DNA of 64,000 nucleotides from Neisseria dentiae (GTDB lineage: Bacteria; Pseudomonadota; Gammaproteobacteria; Burkholderiales; Neisseriaceae). A program made the translations under genes and the position numbers. Shown here in pieces: positions 1 to 9,698 of this stretch. The stretch lies in contig NZ_CP059570.1 of the NCBI RefSeq assembly GCF_014055005.1, forward strand, positions 496,001 to 560,000, read 5' to 3'. Under the pieces are notes generated by a model. That model saw only the letters and a list, made by a program, of their open reading frames with translations. It ran no database searches and was not told where the DNA came from. Position 1 is the first letter of the stretch; each line of letters opens with the position of its first letter.

Positions 1-1
1 C

Positions 2-727
2 AGCCCCGTAACGGTGAAACACACCTGGCAGAAAGACGAAGGCTTCCGCGCCGCCCAGTCGCGCAACCGCGCCATTGCCGCCGCTTCTTCCGATTATCTG
101 ATTATCATCGACGGCGATATGGTGCTCGACCCCTCTTTTATCGCCGACCATATCGCCGTTGCCCGCAAAGGCCGCCTGATTCAGGGCACGCGCGTGCTGA
201 TCAGCCAAACGCGCACCGAAGAAATTCTCGCCGACCGCCTGCTGCCGCTGCCCGATTTGTCGTTTTACAGCGGCGGCATCAAAAAACGCCTTTCCGCGCT
301 GCGGCTAACCAAACTGTCGAAACTGATTGCCAAGCGCGGCAACCGCAAACACAAAGGCATCAAAAGCTGCAATATGGGTTTTTTCCGCGATGATGCGCTG
401 GCCGTTAACGGCTTCAACAACGATTTCGTCGGCTGGGGGCGGGAAGACAGCGAATTTGCCGCCCGCTGCTACCACAACGGCATGAAGCGGCACAACCTCA
501 AATTCGCCGGCGTAGCCTACCACCTGTGGCACAACGAAGCCGAACGCGCCGCGCTGCCGCAAAACGATGCTTTGCTGGAAGCCACGTTAAACGAAAAGAA
601 AACCCGCTGCGAGCGCGGGGTGGACGAGTTTTTGGAAACGGCCGCAGAGCAGGGCGGGGATGCGCCAAAGCTATCGAGGGTTTCACACGACCTGGGTACT
701 AGAAATATCTTTTGTAGAGAACTCTAG
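2..727 (+). CDS. Family-2 glycosyltransferase, C-terminal part (5' end outside window)
   Basis: The frame is open to the window edge, so the N-terminus is missing. The visible part has the nucleotide-sugar/metal motif DGDMV and, further on, GWGREDSEFAARC, the acceptor-side GWGxED motif of GT2/Glyco_transf_7C enzymes. Such proteins transfer a sugar from a nucleotide-sugar donor to lipooligosaccharide or a surface glycan at the cytoplasmic membrane; the exact sugar cannot be read. The last residues, about NIFCREL, look unlike the rest, and the TAG stop lies inside a 13-bp inverted repeat next to an IS element, so the natural C-terminus may have been altered. Family is secure; substrate is unknown. 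Confidence 0.8.
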   Translation, partial: SPVTVKHTWQKDEGFRAAQSRNRAIAAASSDYLIIIDGDMVLDPSFIADHIAVARKGRLIQGTRVLISQTRTEEILADRLLPLPDLSFYSGGIKKRLSALRLTKLSKLIAKRGNRKHKGIKSCNMGFFRDDALAVNGFNNDFVGWGREDSEFAARCYHNGMKRHNLKFAGVAYHLWHNEAERAALPQNDALLEATLNEKKTRCERGVDEFLETAAEQGGDAPKLSRVSHDLGTRNIFCREL

Positions 728-771
728 ATAGCGTAGTTTCATGCTTTGTAGATTGTGACTACGCTATCTAG
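724..771. repeat. 13-bp perfect inverted repeat with 22-nt loop
   Basis: Positions 724-736 (ctagatagcgtag) and 759-771 (ctacgctatctag) are exact reverse complements. The left arm contains the stop codon of the glycosyltransferase, and the right arm runs into the IS5-family element at its CTAG target. It may be a terminator hairpin, although no T-run follows because the IS was inserted there. Confidence 0.6.
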
Positions 772-1580
772 GGTCTGTCGACATTCAAGTTTTCAGTGTA
801 TCCTATCCTCATGACCAGATATATTCTGACCGATGCACAGTGGGCAAAAATTGAGCCTTTATGCCAAGGAAAAGTTGGCGATGCCGGCCGAACCGCTGTC
901 GATAACCGATTATTTATAGAAGCCATACTATGGATTATCCGTACCGGCAGTCCTTGGCGCGATCTGCCCGAAGAGTTCGGTAATTGGAAAAGTATCCACA
1001 AACGCTACCGCAGATGGGTCTTGGCCGACCGTTTTCATGATATTTTTGAAGAACTGAACCGTGATCTCGATATGGAGTATGTCATGATTGACGGCACAAT
1101 TGTCAAAGTTCACCGCCACGGTCAGGGTGCAAAAGGGGGACTCTAAATCAGGCCATCGGCCAATCCAAAGGCGGGATGACGACCAAGATTTTGGCTATGG
1201 TGGATGCTTTGGGGAACCTGATTGACTTCAAACTGATGCCTGGTCAGCGCAATGACATTTGCGGCGTAGAACCGCTGATTAAAGAAAAGGAATTTGATGC
1301 TTTATTGGCGGATAAAGCCTTTGATGCCGACTGGCTGGTCGAAGAGTTGACCGAAAGGGGGAGTAAGGTGGTTATTCCGCCGCGTAACAACCGCAAATTG
1401 CAGCGGGAACACGACAAGATGATGTATTGCTGGCGACATTTGATTGAGAACTTTTTTGCAAACTCAAAGAATTCAAAAAGATTGCGATGCGCGCAGAAAA
1501 AACCGACCAATCTTTTGCTGCCAATATTTACCTTGTTGCTGCCGTATTGAAATTAAGGTAAACTTGAATGTCGACAGACC
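772..1580 (+). mobile_element. IS5-family insertion sequence (two-frame type)
   Basis: Near-terminal inverted repeats are exact over 21 bp: the left end begins ggtctgtcgacattcaag and the right end mirrors it at 1560-1580. The element is flanked by CTAG on both sides (768-771 and 1581-1584), matching the YTAR target duplication of IS5-family elements. At about 809 bp it carries one transposase gene in two frames. The same terminal motif recurs alone at 41258. Confidence 0.9.
811..1561 (+). pseudogene. IS5-family transposase, programmed frameshift plus an extra frameshift
   Basis: The first frame (MTRYILTDAQWAKIEP...) ends at 1146. At 1131-1139 the run aaaaggggg allows a -1 slip into the frame reading TLNQAIGQSKGGMTTK, as in two-ORF IS5-type elements. 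The second frame holds DKAFDADWL and WRHLIENFF. After WRHLIENFF the reading breaks at a run of six T: restoring one T gives CKLKEFKKIAMRAEKTDQ and an end at 1561, whereas the actual frame stops at 1550 with an unrelated tail. Either this copy has lost function or the homopolymer was miscalled. ATG 811 was preferred over the GTG at 796 because family members begin at MTRYILTD. Confidence 0.8.
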
Positions 1581-1786
1581 CTAGGCCGTCTGAAATATTT
1601 CTTTTTCCGTCATTATCGGGCTTGACTAGATAATCCGGCATTTGCCGTTCGGGTGAACGGCGGGTGTTTCTGAAAATTGCGTATTCCCGTTAAGTTTTCA
1701 GACGGCCGGAACGACTTGTAAAGTCTCGAAAATTTTTGTGACGGTAATTTGAATAGCGGCTTGCAAAAAACTCGGCTTACATAAAA

Positions 1787-1814
1787 AGGCCGTCTGAAAT
1801 TTTTCAGACGGCCT
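1787..1814. terminator. Inverted DUS pair, likely terminator
   Basis: AGGCCGTCTGAAA and its reverse complement are separated by a few bases, forming a hairpin followed by modest T-richness. Paired DUS commonly act as intrinsic terminators in Neisseria. Confidence 0.6.
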
Positions 1815-2002
1815 GAGGCCTTTGCAAAATTAAAAAACCATCTTTCCCGTCATTCCCGCGTAGGTGGGAATCCAGTCGTTTTTTTCATAAGTTATTGAAA
1901 TAAAATACTTGATAATTTTAAGGCTGGATTCCCGCCTACGCGGGAATGACGGAATCTAAGCATTTCAGACGGCCTCAAGGTATTTTTGCAAAGGTCTCGG
2001 CC
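1815..2002. repeat. Modular intergenic element with paired dRS3 repeats
   Basis: It contains two ATTCCC-N8-GGGAAT palindromes (1852-1871 and 1928-1947), the dRS3 pattern of neisserial intergenic mosaic elements. They flank a spacer reading about ttattgaaataaaatactt, and gcaaagg(tctc)-type motifs lie at the outer borders. Nearly the same arrangement occurs at 48720-48916 and 54129-54330. Confidence 0.75.
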
Positions 2003-2025
2003 TTTCGTTTGCAAACCAACCTGCC

Positions 2026-4506
2026 TTACGGGTTTTCGCTCGGCAGTTCTTCTTCGCTGAGCGGCTCGATAAACCAGATTTTTTCGCAATAATCCTGAAT
2101 CGAACGGTCGGAAGAGAAATAACCCATATTGGCAATGTTGATCAGAGCCGAGCGGCGCCATTTGACGGGGTCGCTGTAATGTTTGTCGGCGCGCGCCTGC
2201 GCTTCGATATAACTGCGGAAATCGGCGGCGAGTTGGTAGTAGTCGCCGAAACCGTGCATCACATTGCTGTAGCGGCCGTGTTCTTCGGGCGAGAAGGTGC
2301 CGGTGGACACTTGTTTGATCACGCGGCGCAGATCGCCGTCTTGCTCGAGGTAAACAAACGGATCGTAGCCTTCGCGGCGCAGGGCTTCCACCTGCTCGAC
2401 GGTGTTGCCGAAGATAAAGATGTTGTCTTCGCCCACTTTTTCGAGAATTTCCACGTTGGCGCCGTCGAGCGTGCCGATGGTAAGCGCGCCGTTGAGGGCG
2501 AACTTCATGTTGCCGGTGCCCGAAGCCTCGGTGCCCGCCAGCGAGATTTGCTCCGACAGGTCGGCGGCGGGGATGATAATCTGCGCCAGGCTCACGCTGT
2601 AATTGGGGATAAACACCACTTTGATCAGGTCGCGGATGCGTTTGTCGTTGTTGATCACTTTGGCCACGTCGTTAATCAGGCGGATGATGCGCTTGGCGGC
2701 CACATAGGCCGAAGCGGCTTTACCCGCAAAAATAAACACGCGCGGCTGCCAGTTGGCATCGGGGTTTTCGAGGATTTTGTTGTAGCGGTCGATGATGTGC
2801 ATCACGTTGAGGGCTTGGCGCTTGTATTCGTGGATGCGTTTGATCTGCACGTCGAACATGGCCTGCGGGTTAACCTTGATGCCCAGTTCTTTTTCGATGT
2901 AGTCGGCCAGGCGCTGCTTGTTGGCCTGCTTCACTTCGGCAAACTCGGCCTGCACTTTGGGGTCGTCCACCAAATCGTTGAGTTTGGAAAGGTGGTCGAG
3001 ATGCAGCCGCCAATCCTGCTCGCCGAGGTTTTTGTCTAAAAACTTGGTCAGCGGGCGGTTGGCCACGGCAATCCAGCGGCGCGGGGTAACGCCGTTGGTT
3101 ACGTTGGTGAAGCGGTCGGGGAAGATTTTGGCGAAGTCGGCGAAAATCGAGGTTTTCATCAAATCGGAGTGGATTTTGGCCACGCCGTTAACGCGGTGCG
3201 AACCCACCACTGCCAGCCAAGCCATGCGCACGCGGCGGCCGTTTTCTTCGTCGATGATGGAAACGCGGCGGATAAAGTCGGGATCGGTTTTGCCGATGGC
3301 GCGCAGGGCATCCAAGAAATGTTCGTTGATTTCAAAGATGATGTCGAGATGGCGCGGCAGCAGGCGTCCCATCAAATCCACCGGCCAAGTTTCCAGCGCT
3401 TCGCTCATCAGCGTGTGGTTGGTGTAGGAGAATACGCGGCAGCTGATGCCCCAGGCTTCTTCCCAATCCATGCTTTCTTCGTCGATCAGAATGCGCATCA
3501 GCTCGGGAATCGCCAGCACGGGGTGGGTGTCGTTAAGGTGGATCACCACTTTATCGGCCAGGTTTTTGATGCTGTGGAAGCGGCATTTGTGGCGGGCGAT
3601 GATGTCTTGAATCGAAGCCGACACCAAGAAATATTCCTGTTTCAGGCGCAGCTCGCGGCCGGTGTCGGTGGAATCGTTGGGGTAAAGCACGCGCGAGATG
3701 TTTTCGTCTTGGGTTTGTTCGCGCATGGCGGCGAAATAGTCGCCCTGGTTGAAGTTGGCCAAATCGAAGGTGTCGCCCGCGTGCGCCGTCCACAGGCGCA
3801 GGGGGTTGGCGACGCTGCCGCCGTAGCCGGGAATCACTTCGTCGTAGGCCAGCGCGGTGATGTGTTCGGCAGGCTCCCAATATTTGATGCTGCCGCTGCC
3901 GCACACCCTGCCGCCGAACGATACGGGATAGCGTTTGGCCGGGCGGGCAAACTGCCACTGCATATCGTGGTCCAGCCACAAATCGGGTTTTTCGACCTGC
4001 TGACCGTCAACGATTTCCTGCTTGAACATACCGTATTGGTAGCGGATGCCGTAGCCGACGGCGGGAATGCGCAGGGTGGCCATCGAATCGAGGAAGCAGG
4101 CGGCCAAGCGGCCGAGGCCGCCGTTGCCGAGACCGGGGTCTTCTTCCTGCTCGCACACATCGGCGAAATCCAAGCCCAACTGTTCGAAGGCTTCGTTAAA
4201 CACGTCGTAAACGCCCTCGTTAATCAGCGAGTTCACGAACGAACGGCCCATCAGAAATTCCATCGAGAGATAGTAAACGGTGCGTTTGCCGTGGTCTTCG
4301 TGGCTGCGGCGGGTTTTCAGGAAACTTTCGGTAACCAGGTCGCGGGCGGCGAACATGGCGGCGTTGAGCCATTCTTGCGGTGTGGCGTTGCGCGGATCAA
4401 CGCCTAAGATGAAAATCAGTTTGTACACAATGGCGCGGCGCACGAAGTCGGCGTCGGGTTTCGGCATGGCATATTCGTATTCGGGCAAGGGGAGTTTGGA
4501 AATCAT
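2026..4506 (-). CDS. glgP: Glycogen/maltodextrin phosphorylase
   Basis: The cytosolic, pyridoxal-phosphate-dependent enzyme releases glucose-1-phosphate from the non-reducing ends of glycogen or maltodextrin. It is 826 aa, the usual length for bacterial GlgP/MalP. EDPGLGNGGLGRLAACFLDS marks the N-terminal domain, and GTEASGTGNMKFALNGA carries the cofactor-binding lysine near residue 668. It is the last gene of the glycogen cluster, about 250 bases after glgA, so it may have its own promoter. The start MISKLPLPEYEY has an AAGG-like ribosome site upstream. Whether glycogen or maltodextrin is preferred cannot be told from sequence. Confidence 0.95.
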   Translation of the reverse strand: MISKLPLPEYEYAMPKPDADFVRRAIVYKLIFILGVDPRNATPQEWLNAAMFAARDLVTESFLKTRRSHEDHGKRTVYYLSMEFLMGRSFVNSLINEGVYDVFNEAFEQLGLDFADVCEQEEDPGLGNGGLGRLAACFLDSMATLRIPAVGYGIRYQYGMFKQEIVDGQQVEKPDLWLDHDMQWQFARPAKRYPVSFGGRVCGSGSIKYWEPAEHITALAYDEVIPGYGGSVANPLRLWTAHAGDTFDLANFNQGDYFAAMREQTQDENISRVLYPNDSTDTGRELRLKQEYFLVSASIQDIIARHKCRFHSIKNLADKVVIHLNDTHPVLAIPELMRILIDEESMDWEEAWGISCRVFSYTNHTLMSEALETWPVDLMGRLLPRHLDIIFEINEHFLDALRAIGKTDPDFIRRVSIIDEENGRRVRMAWLAVVGSHRVNGVAKIHSDLMKTSIFADFAKIFPDRFTNVTNGVTPRRWIAVANRPLTKFLDKNLGEQDWRLHLDHLSKLNDLVDDPKVQAEFAEVKQANKQRLADYIEKELGIKVNPQAMFDVQIKRIHEYKRQALNVMHIIDRYNKILENPDANWQPRVFIFAGKAASAYVAAKRIIRLINDVAKVINNDKRIRDLIKVVFIPNYSVSLAQIIIPAADLSEQISLAGTEASGTGNMKFALNGALTIGTLDGANVEILEKVGEDNIFIFGNTVEQVEALRREGYDPFVYLEQDGDLRRVIKQVSTGTFSPEEHGRYSNVMHGFGDYYQLAADFRSYIEAQARADKHYSDPVKWRRSALINIANMGYFSSDRSIQDYCEKIWFIEPLSEEELPSENP

Positions 4507-4752
4507 AAATCAAACCTTTTGGGTACTAAAACTTAAATCATTGTTGTATCGGAATTATTGTAAGGCCGTCTGAAACGTTCAAACAAGTTTTCCTTTATTA
4601 AAGCGCCGATTCTACCCATCTCACATTGAAACTGTTGGTAGCGGGCAACCGGCGCGCTGTTTTTGTTTTCTTCTGAAAAATCAATTTACAGTGAATCCAA
4701 TTGCTTCGGCACGGGGCACAGCGGCGCCGTCGCGGAAGATTGGGCGGATTCG

Positions 4753-6195
4753 CTATAACAGGCTGCGGTAGCAGGCATCGTAGCTTTCGGCGGCTTTGTG
4801 CCAGCCGAAATCCTGCGCCATCGCGTGCTGGCGCACCGGCGACCAGGCGCGCGGTTTGCGCCACAGCGAAAGTGCATTTTCGAGCGCACCGCCCAATGCG
4901 CCTGCGGTCGGCTCATCGAACACGAAGCCGGTGGCGGTTTTGTTTTTCAGCGTTTCTTCATCGGTTTGCACCACGGTGTCGGCCAGCCCGCCGGTGCGGC
5001 GCACCAAAGGCAGCGTGCCGTATTTCAGGCCGTAGAGCTGGGTGAGGCCGCAAGGCTCGAAACGGCTGGGAATCACAATCACGTCGCCGCCGCCGATAAG
5101 CTGGTGCGCCAGCTCTTCGTTATAGCCGATATACACGCCGACCTGCTGCGGATATTGCTCGGCCAGCCGCACAAACGCCTGCTCCATCTCGGGCGCGCCG
5201 CTACCCAAGAGGGCGAACTGCAAATCGGGGTTGGCGGGCAGTTTTTCGTGCAGCGATTCGAGCAGGAAATCGGCGCCCTTCTGCGGCGTGAGGCGCGAAA
5301 CCATCACGGTGAGCATGGCTTTATCGTCGTCATTCAAACCGAAAAACGCCTGAACGGCCTTTTTATCGGCTTTTTTGCCCTGCATGGCTTTGGGGTGGAA
5401 GGTTTTGGCCAGCGCGGCATCGGTTTGCGGGTTCCAAACCTTATCGTCCACACCGTTGAGCACGCCGCTCAAACGGCCTTCCTGTTTGCGGGTATAGAGC
5501 AGGCCCGACATGCCGTTGGCCGCCGGCTCGCGGGTGATTTCGTCGGCATAGGTGGGGCTGACGGTGGTGATGTGGTCGGCGTAAAACAGGCCGGCTTTCA
5601 AAAACGAAATCTGACCGTGGAACTCCACGCCGTCCACATGGAACATTTCCCACGGCAGCCCGACTTCGCCCAAGTGTTTCGATTGGAATATGCCCTGATA
5701 GGCGATGTTGTGGATGGTGAACACGCTTTTGATATAGGCGTTCCACGCGTTGAGGTAGGCGGGCGCCAGGCCGGCCTGCCAGTCGTGCGCATGCAGAATG
5801 TCGGCCTTGCCCCATACTTCGTCGAGGCCGGTGGCCAGCGCGGCGGCGGTCCAGCCCAAAACGGCGAAACGGATCACGTTGTCGGCATAGTCGAAATAAT
5901 GCTCGTTGTGGTAGGGGTTGCCGGGGCGGTCGTAAAGGTGGGGGGCGTCGATGAGATACAGCCCCAAGCCATTGTATTCGGCGTAACGCACGGCGATATG
6001 GCCGCCGAAGGTGTCGCGCTCGGCCACCAATGCGGCATCGGGCAGCAAATCGCGCACATGGCGGTAATACGGCAGCACTGCGCGCGCATCGTGCCCCAGC
6101 GCTTTTTGCGCGAACGGCAGCGAACCCAGCACATCGGCCAGCCCGCCGGTTTTAATCAGGGGATACAACTCGGAAGTTGCGTGGAGGATTTTCAT
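4753..6195 (-). CDS. glgA: Glycogen synthase (ADP-glucose type)
   Basis: This GT5 enzyme adds glucose from ADP-glucose to the growing alpha-1,4 chain. The 480-aa protein begins MKILHATSELYPL, followed by the ADP-glucose-binding KTGGL motif at residues 15-19. PSRFEPCGLTQLYGLKYG near the C-terminus is the GT-B donor-site motif with its conserved glutamate. It lies downstream of glgC, separated by about 95 bases that hold an inverted DUS pair. An AGGA ribosome site precedes the ATG. Confidence 0.96.
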   Translation of the reverse strand: MKILHATSELYPLIKTGGLADVLGSLPFAQKALGHDARAVLPYYRHVRDLLPDAALVAERDTFGGHIAVRYAEYNGLGLYLIDAPHLYDRPGNPYHNEHYFDYADNVIRFAVLGWTAAALATGLDEVWGKADILHAHDWQAGLAPAYLNAWNAYIKSVFTIHNIAYQGIFQSKHLGEVGLPWEMFHVDGVEFHGQISFLKAGLFYADHITTVSPTYADEITREPAANGMSGLLYTRKQEGRLSGVLNGVDDKVWNPQTDAALAKTFHPKAMQGKKADKKAVQAFFGLNDDDKAMLTVMVSRLTPQKGADFLLESLHEKLPANPDLQFALLGSGAPEMEQAFVRLAEQYPQQVGVYIGYNEELAHQLIGGGDVIVIPSRFEPCGLTQLYGLKYGTLPLVRRTGGLADTVVQTDEETLKNKTATGFVFDEPTAGALGGALENALSLWRKPRAWSPVRQHAMAQDFGWHKAAESYDACYRSLL

Positions 6196-6247
6196 ATTAA
6201 CGGGTCCTGTTAACGGTAAATAACGAATCGGTGCAACGGCCGTTTGT

Positions 6248-6283
6248 TTCAGACGGCCTCTTATACGGTAAGGCCGTCTGAAA
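6248..6283. terminator. Divergent inverted DUS pair between glgC and glgA
   Basis: A tttcagacggcc arm and a ggccgtctgaaa arm surround a short spacer and can form a hairpin. It lies between glgC and glgA and could attenuate read-through. Confidence 0.45.
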
Positions 6284-6289
6284 AACCGT

Positions 6290-7651
6290 TTAAATCAAAT
6301 AATCGCCTTTTTCCACCTGTTCCTGCACGGCGGCTTTGGTTTTTTCTTCCAGCGCCAGCCTTTCCAGCATCGCGGGGGTAACCAGCACCACTTCGCCGCT
6401 GGAGCTGGTGCGGAAGCGTTTGGCGTCTTCTTCGGGATTGATGCCGATTTTCATGCCGTCGGGAATCACGCAGTTGCGTTCGATGATGCAGTTTTTCAGA
6501 TGGCAGTTTCTGCCGATATACACGCCCGGCAGAATCACGGCCGAGTCAATCACCGAATCTTCGTTGACGGTAACGCGGTCGAACAGCACCGACGAGCTGA
6601 TTTGGGCATCGGTAATCAGGCAGCCGCCGCTGACCAGCGAGTTGTCGAGCGTGCGGCAGTTGCGGTCTTTATAGAAAAACTTGGCCGGCATCGGCTGGGT
6701 GGGCAGGCCGATAACCGGCCAGTTGCGGTCGAACAGGTTGAGCTGCGGGTGTTCGGTAACCAAGTCCATATGGGCGCGCCAGTAGCTGTCGAGCGTGCCG
6801 ACGTCGCGCCAGTAGATGCTGCCCTCGGCGTTGCGCCCCATGCACGAACGCTCGAACGGGTGGGCATAGAGCACGCCGTCTTCGAGCGCGCGCGGAATCA
6901 CGTCTTTGCCGAAATCGTGGTGGGTGTTTTCGCTCACCACTTCTTCTTCCAGCGCCTGATAGAGATAGTCGGCATCAAACACATAAATACCCATCGAGGC
7001 GAGCGAATGGTCAGGTTTTTCGCGCATGGCGGGCGGGTCGGCCGGTTTCTCAACGAATTCCTGCACTTTGAGGTTTTCGTTCACGGCCATGATGCCGAAC
7101 TCTTTGGCCTCGCTGCGCTTCACTTCGATGCAGCCCACGGTGCATTTGGCGCCGCTGTAAATGTGGTCGCGCAGCATCTGCATATAGTCCATTTTATAGA
7201 TGTGGTCGCCGGCGAGAATCAGCACGTATTTGGGCTTGTAGTGCTCTTTCATAATCGGCACGTTCTGCCAAACGGCATCGGCGGTGCCGCGGTACCACAT
7301 GCTTTCGTCAATCTGCTGGCGTGCGGGCAGCATATCGACGAACTGGCCGCGTTCGCGCGGCATAAACGACCAGGCATGCTGGAGGTGGCGCAGCAGCGAG
7401 TGGGCTTCGTATTGGGTAATCACGCCGATTTTGAGCAGGTTGGAATTGAGGCAGTTCGACAGGGTAAAGTCGATGATACGCCAGTTGCCGCCGAAATAAA
7501 CGGCAGGTTTGGAGCGGCGGTCAGTCATTTCGTACAGTCGCGAACCGCGGCCGCCGGCCAGAATCAGCACGAGGGTGTTTTTGGCGATGTCGGTGTTGTG
7601 CAGCATACGTTCAGGCTCATAAGACAGGGGTTTCTCTTTGTGGGCGTTCAT
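6290..7651 (-). CDS. glgC: Glucose-1-phosphate adenylyltransferase (ADP-glucose pyrophosphorylase)
   Basis: The enzyme makes ADP-glucose from ATP and glucose-1-phosphate, the committed and usually allosterically controlled step of glycogen synthesis. The product from MNAHKEKPLSYEPERM is 453 aa. It has the nucleotidyltransferase motif LAGGRGSRLYEMTDRRSKPA from residue 31, FVEKP for sugar binding, and a C-terminal left-handed beta-helix region (VILPGVYIGRNCHLKNC). A much longer frame is open upstream, but it runs through glgX coding sequence. The ATG at 7651 has a GGAG site and overlaps the glgX stop as ATGA, indicating translational coupling. Confidence 0.95.
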   Translation of the reverse strand: MNAHKEKPLSYEPERMLHNTDIAKNTLVLILAGGRGSRLYEMTDRRSKPAVYFGGNWRIIDFTLSNCLNSNLLKIGVITQYEAHSLLRHLQHAWSFMPRERGQFVDMLPARQQIDESMWYRGTADAVWQNVPIMKEHYKPKYVLILAGDHIYKMDYMQMLRDHIYSGAKCTVGCIEVKRSEAKEFGIMAVNENLKVQEFVEKPADPPAMREKPDHSLASMGIYVFDADYLYQALEEEVVSENTHHDFGKDVIPRALEDGVLYAHPFERSCMGRNAEGSIYWRDVGTLDSYWRAHMDLVTEHPQLNLFDRNWPVIGLPTQPMPAKFFYKDRNCRTLDNSLVSGGCLITDAQISSSVLFDRVTVNEDSVIDSAVILPGVYIGRNCHLKNCIIERNCVIPDGMKIGINPEEDAKRFRTSSSGEVVLVTPAMLERLALEEKTKAAVQEQVEKGDYLI

Positions 7652-9627
7652 AAAGCTTCTCCAATTTGTGAAAAAATCCAAATGCCCATATTCGGCACGG
7701 TGCATTTGGCGTGGTCGGTGCGGGCCTGCGCCGGTGCGAGGCGGCAAACCCATTCTCCTTGCGGCAAGACGTATGTTTGCGGGCTGCGTTTGGCGTTTAC
7801 CGCCAACAGCCACTTATTATCGATTAATACCTGCAACGACTTGGTTTCACGGTTTTCCCAATCGCGGCTGTTCATTTCGCGGCCGTCTGAAACCAGCCAG
7901 CGCACGCGTTCCGTGTCCCACCATGCGTCTTTGCCCAACAGGCCGATTTCGCGGCGCAGCGCCAGCAGGCTTTGCACGTAGCGTTGCAAATCTTCATCGT
8001 GCCCGACCCAATCGAGCCAGGTGGTTTCGTTGTCTTGGCAATAGCCGTTGTTGTTGCCCCGCTGGCTGTTGCCGAACTCGTCGCCGCCCAGCAGCATGGG
8101 CGTGCCGTTGGCCAGCAGCAGCGAGGCAAGCAGGGCTTTGGCGGCATAGGTGCGCGCTTCGATCACCTGCGCTTGCAGGGTTTCGCCTTCGACGCCGTGG
8201 TTCCAGCTCAAATTATGGCTGTGGCCGTCGCGGTTGCCTTCGCCGTTGGCTTCGTTGTGTTTGTGGTTGTAGCTGAGCAAATCGCGCAGGGTAAAACCGT
8301 CGTGGGCGGTGATGAAGTTCACGCCTGCAGAGGGGCGTTTGCCGCTGTGCCTGAAAATGTCGGAAGAGCCGGCCAGCCGCTCGGCAAACGCGCCGAGGTT
8401 GCCGCTCTCGTGCACCCAAAACGCGCGCATATCGTCGCGGAAGCGGTCGTTCCATTCGGCAAACGGATAGGGAAACTGCCCCAGCCGGTAGCCTTCGCCG
8501 CCGATGTCCCACGGCTCGGCAATCAGTTTGCACCCCGCCAGAAGCGGGTCTTGCGCCACGGCCTGGAAAAACCGCCCGCAGGTGTGGAAATCAGGCTCGC
8601 GCCCCAGCACCGCGCCCAAATCGAAGCGGAAGCCGTCGATATGGAATTCTTCCACCCAATAACGCAGACTGTCCATCACCCAGCGGGTAACGTGGGTTTG
8701 CGACACTTGCAGGGTGTTGCCGCAGCCCGTCCAGTTGCAGTAGCCGTTGCAGCTCATCCAATACCACGCCGGATTGTCGATGCCGCGCTGGCACAGCATC
8801 AGCCCCGTTTCCAAATCCTGCTCGGCGGTGTGGTTGTACACCACGTCTAAAATCACTTCGATGCCCGCCGCGTGCAGGGCTTTGACGGCGCGGCGCAATT
8901 CGTTTGCCGCATCTTGCGGATTGGCAGCGTAGCGCGGCTCGACGGCGAAATGCGAATAGGTGTTGTAGCCCCAATAATTGACCAAACCGCGTTTTTGCAG
9001 GTGGTATTCGTCGAGGTGCAGGTGCACGGGCAGCAGCTCCACCGCGGTAACGCCCAAATCTTTCAGACGGCCTATCACTTGTTTGTCGGCCAGCGCGGCA
9101 TAGGTGCCGGCATCCGGCAAACCGGGCACCAGTTTGGTCAGCCCTTTTACATGGGCTTCGTAAATCACGGTTTTGGCCCACGGCACGTTAGGGCGCACAT
9201 CGCCCTGCCAGTCGAACCCGCCCTCAACCGTTACCACGCTTTTGGGGGCGGCGGCGGCATTGTCGCGCATATCGTCGTAGCGGAACCACGCCAGCTCGGC
9301 CTCATTGCGGTAATGCGCCGTGCCCGCCACCGCTTTCGCATAGGGGTCGAGCAGCAGTTTCTGCGGGTTGAAAAACAGCCCCGATGCGGCGTGGCCGGTG
9401 CCGTACACCCGATAACCGTAATGCTGCCCCGCCCCCACGCCTTCGGCAAAACCGTGCCAGATATGGCCGCTGCGCGCCGGCAGGGGCAGGCGGGTTTCGC
9501 CGCCGTTTTCGTCGAACAGGCACAGTTCCACCTTATCGGCGTGCGAAGAAAACAGCGCGAAATTGGTGCCGTTTGCTTGAACGGTGGCGCCCATCGGGTA
9601 TGGCAGGCCGTCTGAAAGGGTTTTCAC
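7648..9627 (-). CDS. glgX: Glycogen debranching enzyme (isoamylase type)
   Basis: This GH13 enzyme hydrolyses alpha-1,6 branches, mainly on phosphorylase-trimmed glycogen. The 659-aa protein has an N-terminal CBM48-like region, then the GH13 motifs DVVYNHTAE, GFRFDLGAVLG (nucleophile Asp near residue 331) and FITAHDGFTL. The start overlaps a DUS, so residues LSDGL at positions 4-8 are DUS-encoded. It overlaps glgC by four bases (ATGA) and follows the malQ-glgB gene by about 70 bases, supporting one transcription unit. Confidence 0.94.
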   Translation of the reverse strand: MKTLSDGLPYPMGATVQANGTNFALFSSHADKVELCLFDENGGETRLPLPARSGHIWHGFAEGVGAGQHYGYRVYGTGHAASGLFFNPQKLLLDPYAKAVAGTAHYRNEAELAWFRYDDMRDNAAAAPKSVVTVEGGFDWQGDVRPNVPWAKTVIYEAHVKGLTKLVPGLPDAGTYAALADKQVIGRLKDLGVTAVELLPVHLHLDEYHLQKRGLVNYWGYNTYSHFAVEPRYAANPQDAANELRRAVKALHAAGIEVILDVVYNHTAEQDLETGLMLCQRGIDNPAWYWMSCNGYCNWTGCGNTLQVSQTHVTRWVMDSLRYWVEEFHIDGFRFDLGAVLGREPDFHTCGRFFQAVAQDPLLAGCKLIAEPWDIGGEGYRLGQFPYPFAEWNDRFRDDMRAFWVHESGNLGAFAERLAGSSDIFRHSGKRPSAGVNFITAHDGFTLRDLLSYNHKHNEANGEGNRDGHSHNLSWNHGVEGETLQAQVIEARTYAAKALLASLLLANGTPMLLGGDEFGNSQRGNNNGYCQDNETTWLDWVGHDEDLQRYVQSLLALRREIGLLGKDAWWDTERVRWLVSDGREMNSRDWENRETKSLQVLIDNKWLLAVNAKRSPQTYVLPQGEWVCRLAPAQARTDHAKCTVPNMGIWIFSQIGEAL

Positions 9628-9698
9628 TGGGTTTAACTCTTCAATATCTATTTATCTGATTTTTTATCTGATTTTGCTTCACAGGCCGTCTGAAAACC

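Noticed and set aside
2179..4407. Long plus-strand frames opposite glgP (and similar frames opposite other GC-rich genes)
   Set aside because: They are antisense shadows of real genes with biased composition and no recognisable domains.
7652..7813. Longer glgC start
   Set aside because: It overlaps the glgX coding end extensively; ATG 7651 has a ribosome site and an ATGA overlap.
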